Positions 61,750-64,000 of a stretch of DNA of 64,000 bases are shown here, piece by piece. The position numbers and the translations under genes are program-made. The notes below the pieces were generated by a model. It made no database searches. It had not been told where the DNA came from and saw only the letters and a program-made list of their open reading frames with translations. Source of the DNA: JBBSEX01 sp038239345. Lineage in GTDB: Bacteria > Acidobacteriota > Terriglobia > Bryobacterales > Bryobacteraceae. Location of the stretch: assembly GCA_038239345.1 (NCBI GenBank), contig JBBSEX010000002.1, positions 62,001-126,000 on the forward strand, in the 5' to 3' direction. Position 1 is the first letter of the stretch. The number at the start of each line of letters is the position of its first letter.

Positions 61750-63042
61750 TTACGGCAAACGGGCTTTCAAAATCCTTAAAGATCGCACGCCTTCCTGGGA
61801 TATTTCGGTATCCGGGTCGGCTGCGATTACGTCCAGATACTTCACCGTAATCCTGTCGCCGCTCGCCGCCAGAATTTGCGCGAGTTGAATCTTCTCGTCT
61901 TTTGTAGCTCCGGTTAAAGCCGGATAAATCGCGCCGCGCACCGCCGGGTCTCTCGTCGTTTCCACCAGGAACGCCTGAGCGACACCACGATACAGCTTGC
62001 TGTTGAGCGTGTTGACCAGATACCGCAAGGCGCCCGATTCGCTCATGTCGTGCTTGCCCAGCGAGACGACCGCGAACGCATCCGATAATCGCGGATTCGT
62101 TTTGCCCTCCGTCAGGAAGGCTTTTTCCATCGCCGGAAGGTCCGCCGGATTGTTCAAGCGGGCGTAGCCTTCGGCTGCGGCGGCGCGCAGACCATCGTCC
62201 GGATCGACGAAGTACGTCGCATACTCACCGCGGTTTTCCACCACCGGCAACATGGCCAAAGCTGTTAGAGCCGACCTTCGGACTTTAATCGACTTCGCCC
62301 GCCGCAAGGCCTCACGCACATCAGGCGCGGCTTCATTGTTTTGCAGCAAGCCGGTTGTCTCTAGCGCAGTGGTTTGCACCCTCTCGTTCAGATCGCGAAG
62401 AAGGAAAGTGATGCGCGGCGCGGCTGCCGGATCGCGAATCTTCTGCAGCGCGATCAGCGATTCGTAAATCACAATATCGCCCTTGGAGCGCAGCGCCTCA
62501 ATCAGATCGGGAAGCGCCACTTTTCCTCGAAGAATTCCAATCGCCCGAGCGGCGTTGGCCCGCGAATCCATGCTGGACCCACTGCGTACCAGGCGTCCCA
62601 ACGCGCGAATCACTTCCGGCCGCACTTGCACGTAAGGGTCGATCACCTGATCGTTGGTGTCTGTGAAGCGGCCCTTGATGGCCGTCCCAACCCGCTTGAT
62701 AGATCCGCCGATCCCCGTTTTCAGATAACCCGGCAAATAGAAGTTAACCAAACCATCGGTGGCGCGGATTTGAATTTCGGGGTCGTTGTCCGACGTCGCC
62801 TTCAGCAGCGGGTCAAGGCTATACTGGGTGCCGATGTCGGCCACCGCTTTGACGGCCTCGGCACGAACGGCCACTTCCCGGTCGCTCAAATAAGGCTCCA
62901 ACTCGGCGATCCCCCGCGATCCGTTTTTAGCCAGTTCACGCGCGGCTTTCACTCTCTGCTTGATGTCTTGCTTGGTGTCGGAACTTTGGGCATAACAGGA
63001 AAGGGTCAAGATAAGCAGGGCCGCCAGTCGGATTGGAGTCAT
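61750..63042 (-). CDS. Exported HEAT-repeat protein
   Basis: About 430 residues. The ATG at 63042 gives a signal peptide (MTPIRLAALLILTLSCYAQ), while the longer frame would put 18 residues before it. The rest is a helical solenoid: PYLSDREVAVRAEAVKAVADIG, LLKATSDNDPEIQIRATDGL, and RSALTALAMLPVVEN, each with the DxxVRxxA pattern of HEAT or PBS-lyase-type repeats. Function is unknown; such solenoids bind proteins. It is convergent with the CxxC gene and divergent from the ThiE-like gene. Confidence 0.85.
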   Translation of the reverse strand: MTPIRLAALLILTLSCYAQSSDTKQDIKQRVKAARELAKNGSRGIAELEPYLSDREVAVRAEAVKAVADIGTQYSLDPLLKATSDNDPEIQIRATDGLVNFYLPGYLKTGIGGSIKRVGTAIKGRFTDTNDQVIDPYVQVRPEVIRALGRLVRSGSSMDSRANAARAIGILRGKVALPDLIEALRSKGDIVIYESLIALQKIRDPAAAPRITFLLRDLNERVQTTALETTGLLQNNEAAPDVREALRRAKSIKVRRSALTALAMLPVVENRGEYATYFVDPDDGLRAAAAEGYARLNNPADLPAMEKAFLTEGKTNPRLSDAFAVVSLGKHDMSESGALRYLVNTLNSKLYRGVAQAFLVETTRDPAVRGAIYPALTGATKDEKIQLAQILAASGDRITVKYLDVIAADPDTEISQEGVRSLRILKARLP

Positions 63043-63107
63043 GGGAGTCTGGAATATAGACGCGCTACACGCAAGCTTGGACGATAGCGACGGCAAGATC
63101 TTACTTC

Positions 63108-63677
63108 ATGAAGCGTTACTACATCACCGATGGGAGCCAGCTAGATGGAATATCCGGCTTGCTACAGTGCATCGCCCGCAATCTGCAAGATGCCGTGGAC
63201 TTCATCCAGATCCGCGAGAAGGATCTTCCGCCGAAAGAGTTGCTGGCACTCGTGCGGTCCGCGTTGGCTCTGCCAAATCGTTACGGAACGAAGATTCTGG
63301 TGAATGCCCGCCTCGACATCGCACTCGCCGCCGGTGCCCATGGCGTCCACCTGCCCTCTGATTCTATTACAGCCGCGGAAATCAGACGCGTCGTACCTCC
63401 GGGGTTTCTAATCGCCGTTTCTACTCATAGTAAAAACGACATCCTAGACGGCGTCGATTTCGCTGTGTTCGGTCCTATATTTGCCCCGCTGTCGAAGACG
63501 TCGCCGCGGTTGCCGGTGGGCTTACAAGGCCTTCGCGAGATGACCGCGGCCGCTACAGTCCCTGTCTTCGCGCTCGGCGGAATCACGCCAGAGAATGCGT
63601 TGGCCTGCATCGAATCCGGCGCCAGCGGTGTCGCTGGCATCACAATGTTTCAAGCCGAATCGAAAAGAAGAACTTAG
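63108..63677 (+). CDS. ThiE/TenI-like thiamine phosphate synthase family protein
   Basis: A 189-residue TIM barrel. It has FIQIREKDLPPKEL (pyrophosphate/phosphate-binding strand), ILVNARLDIALAAGAHGVHLP, STHSKNDILDGVDFAVFGPIFAP, and FALGGITPENALACIESGASGVAGI. ThiE normally has NDR at the second motif and GQxD after GVHL; here these read NAR and PSDS, which is more like TenI or ThiE-like proteins. So it is either a divergent thiamine phosphate synthase or a TenI-type aminopyrimidine aminohydrolase/thiazole tautomerase. It overlaps the converging hypothetical gene by four bases. Confidence 0.85.
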   Translation: MKRYYITDGSQLDGISGLLQCIARNLQDAVDFIQIREKDLPPKELLALVRSALALPNRYGTKILVNARLDIALAAGAHGVHLPSDSITAAEIRRVVPPGFLIAVSTHSKNDILDGVDFAVFGPIFAPLSKTSPRLPVGLQGLREMTAAATVPVFALGGITPENALACIESGASGVAGITMFQAESKRRT

Positions 63678-63964
63678 CCGCCCTCGCCCTGTGTAAGAAA
63701 AGCGGTGGTCTTCACTCCGGAAATGTCGAAACGCTTGCGGCAGCGCATGTTCTTACAGCCGACTTTATCGTCCAGCAAAACCATATAGCTCTCGGCCTTC
63801 TTGAACTTTGCCCGGTCGCGTTCGTCGGCATTGGATGGCAGACGATCCACTTTCTTGCGCACCAGCCAGCGAAGTTCGTAACTCTCGGCGGCCTTGCAGA
63901 ACGGGCAGTTCAGAGTGATCGCCTTCGTTGTCTGGGATTCCCGGTAAAACGCTCGCTCATCCAT
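63674..63964 (-). CDS. Small hypothetical zinc-ribbon protein
   Basis: A 96-residue protein. CPFC near residues 20-23 and CKNMRC near 74-79 give a split Cys4 ribbon around a charged helix (VDRLPSNADERDRAKFKKAESY). Not recognised. It ends by overlapping the ThiE-like stop by four bases on the opposite strand, and its ATG at 63964 lies near the right edge of the window. The mix of a zinc ribbon and charged middle is plausible for a regulatory or adaptor protein. Confidence 0.7.
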   Translation of the reverse strand: MDERAFYRESQTTKAITLNCPFCKAAESYELRWLVRKKVDRLPSNADERDRAKFKKAESYMVLLDDKVGCKNMRCRKRFDISGVKTTAFLTQGEGG

Positions 63965-64000
63965 TGCTACCAGTGTACTGCGTTGTTCTGGTGGTAGGCT

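Noticed and set aside
61731..61751. AT-rich inverted repeat AAGAAGAA / TTCTTCTT at the end of the small CxxC gene
   Set aside because: It comes from a Lys codon run at the C-terminus and would make a weak, low-GC stem, so it was not called a terminator.

Overview
The window looks like a chromosome segment from an Acidobacteriota member of the Solibacteres/Bryobacterales type. The support is family content rather than a marker gene: a long secreted protein ending in the Solibacter-type C-terminal domain (TIGR03437), a VWFA-related protein of the acidobacterial kind (TIGR03436), an Oar-like TonB-dependent receptor with a carboxypeptidase-regulatory N-terminus, secreted squalene-cyclase-like repeat proteins, and a Gram-negative envelope (lpxD, BamD-like lipoprotein, Wza-like exporter). 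GTG and TTG starts are common. No rRNA, CRISPR array, intact insertion sequence or intact prophage was seen.

Layout. 1-7345: the start of a Gfo/Idh/MocA oxidoreductase (minus, cut by the window edge), a large hybrid sensor kinase, polyphosphate kinase (ppk1), two TadE-like pseudopilins and a 49-residue zinc-ribbon protein. 7363-18104: a long run on the minus strand, read purM-purN, two squalene-cyclase-like repeat proteins, the TIGR03437 protein, an isocitrate lyase/PEP mutase family enzyme, a C-terminal processing protease, an unusually long GMP synthase and tRNA-Cys(GCA). 18190-22223: three tandem secreted amidohydrolase-fold proteins, of which only the middle one keeps the metal ligands. 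22249-25026: a hypothetical secreted protein, an Old Yellow Enzyme and another hypothetical. 25057-29549: UDP-glucose dehydrogenase, a membrane GT2 glycosyltransferase and a membrane mannosyltransferase-like protein. 29609-33256: rsmB, rpe, a BamD-like lipoprotein and an EVE protein.

33473-42614 is an exopolysaccharide and signalling block: Wza-like exporter, Wzz/GumC-like chain-length protein, CpsD-like tyrosine kinase, a 1322-residue Ser/Thr kinase with about six PEGA-like repeats outside the membrane, and a kumamolisin-type S53 protease. With the UDP-glucuronate and glycosyltransferase genes 7-10 kb upstream it could make and export an acidic polysaccharide. 42620-46801 holds a receiver protein, the VWFA-related protein, a BON protein with a glycine-zipper stress protein, and a membrane-bound spermidine-synthase-like protein. 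46864-52710 holds the TonB receptor, an RbsD-family sugar mutarotase and a starch-active GH13 enzyme with full cyclodextrin-glycosyltransferase domain order.

52712-54802 is the most disturbed part: a small basic protein, a frameshifted and truncated HupE/UreJ gene, an ECF sigma/anti-sigma pair, and a fragment of an open frame reading like a phage or mobile-element protein. 54803-64000 returns to housekeeping genes: aceE, an ornithine cyclodeaminase family enzyme, two small zinc ribbons, lpxD with two coupled genes, a HEAT-repeat protein, a ThiE/TenI-like protein and further small proteins.

No single stretch is clearly a new defence or biosynthetic system. The best leads are the one-active/two-inactive amidohydrolase trio, the secreted cyclase-fold pair next to the TIGR03437 protein, the CGTase-shaped amylase with a serine at the central subsite residue, and the PEGA-repeat kinase in the polysaccharide locus. 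All domain calls come from reading sequence and motif memory; no search was run.
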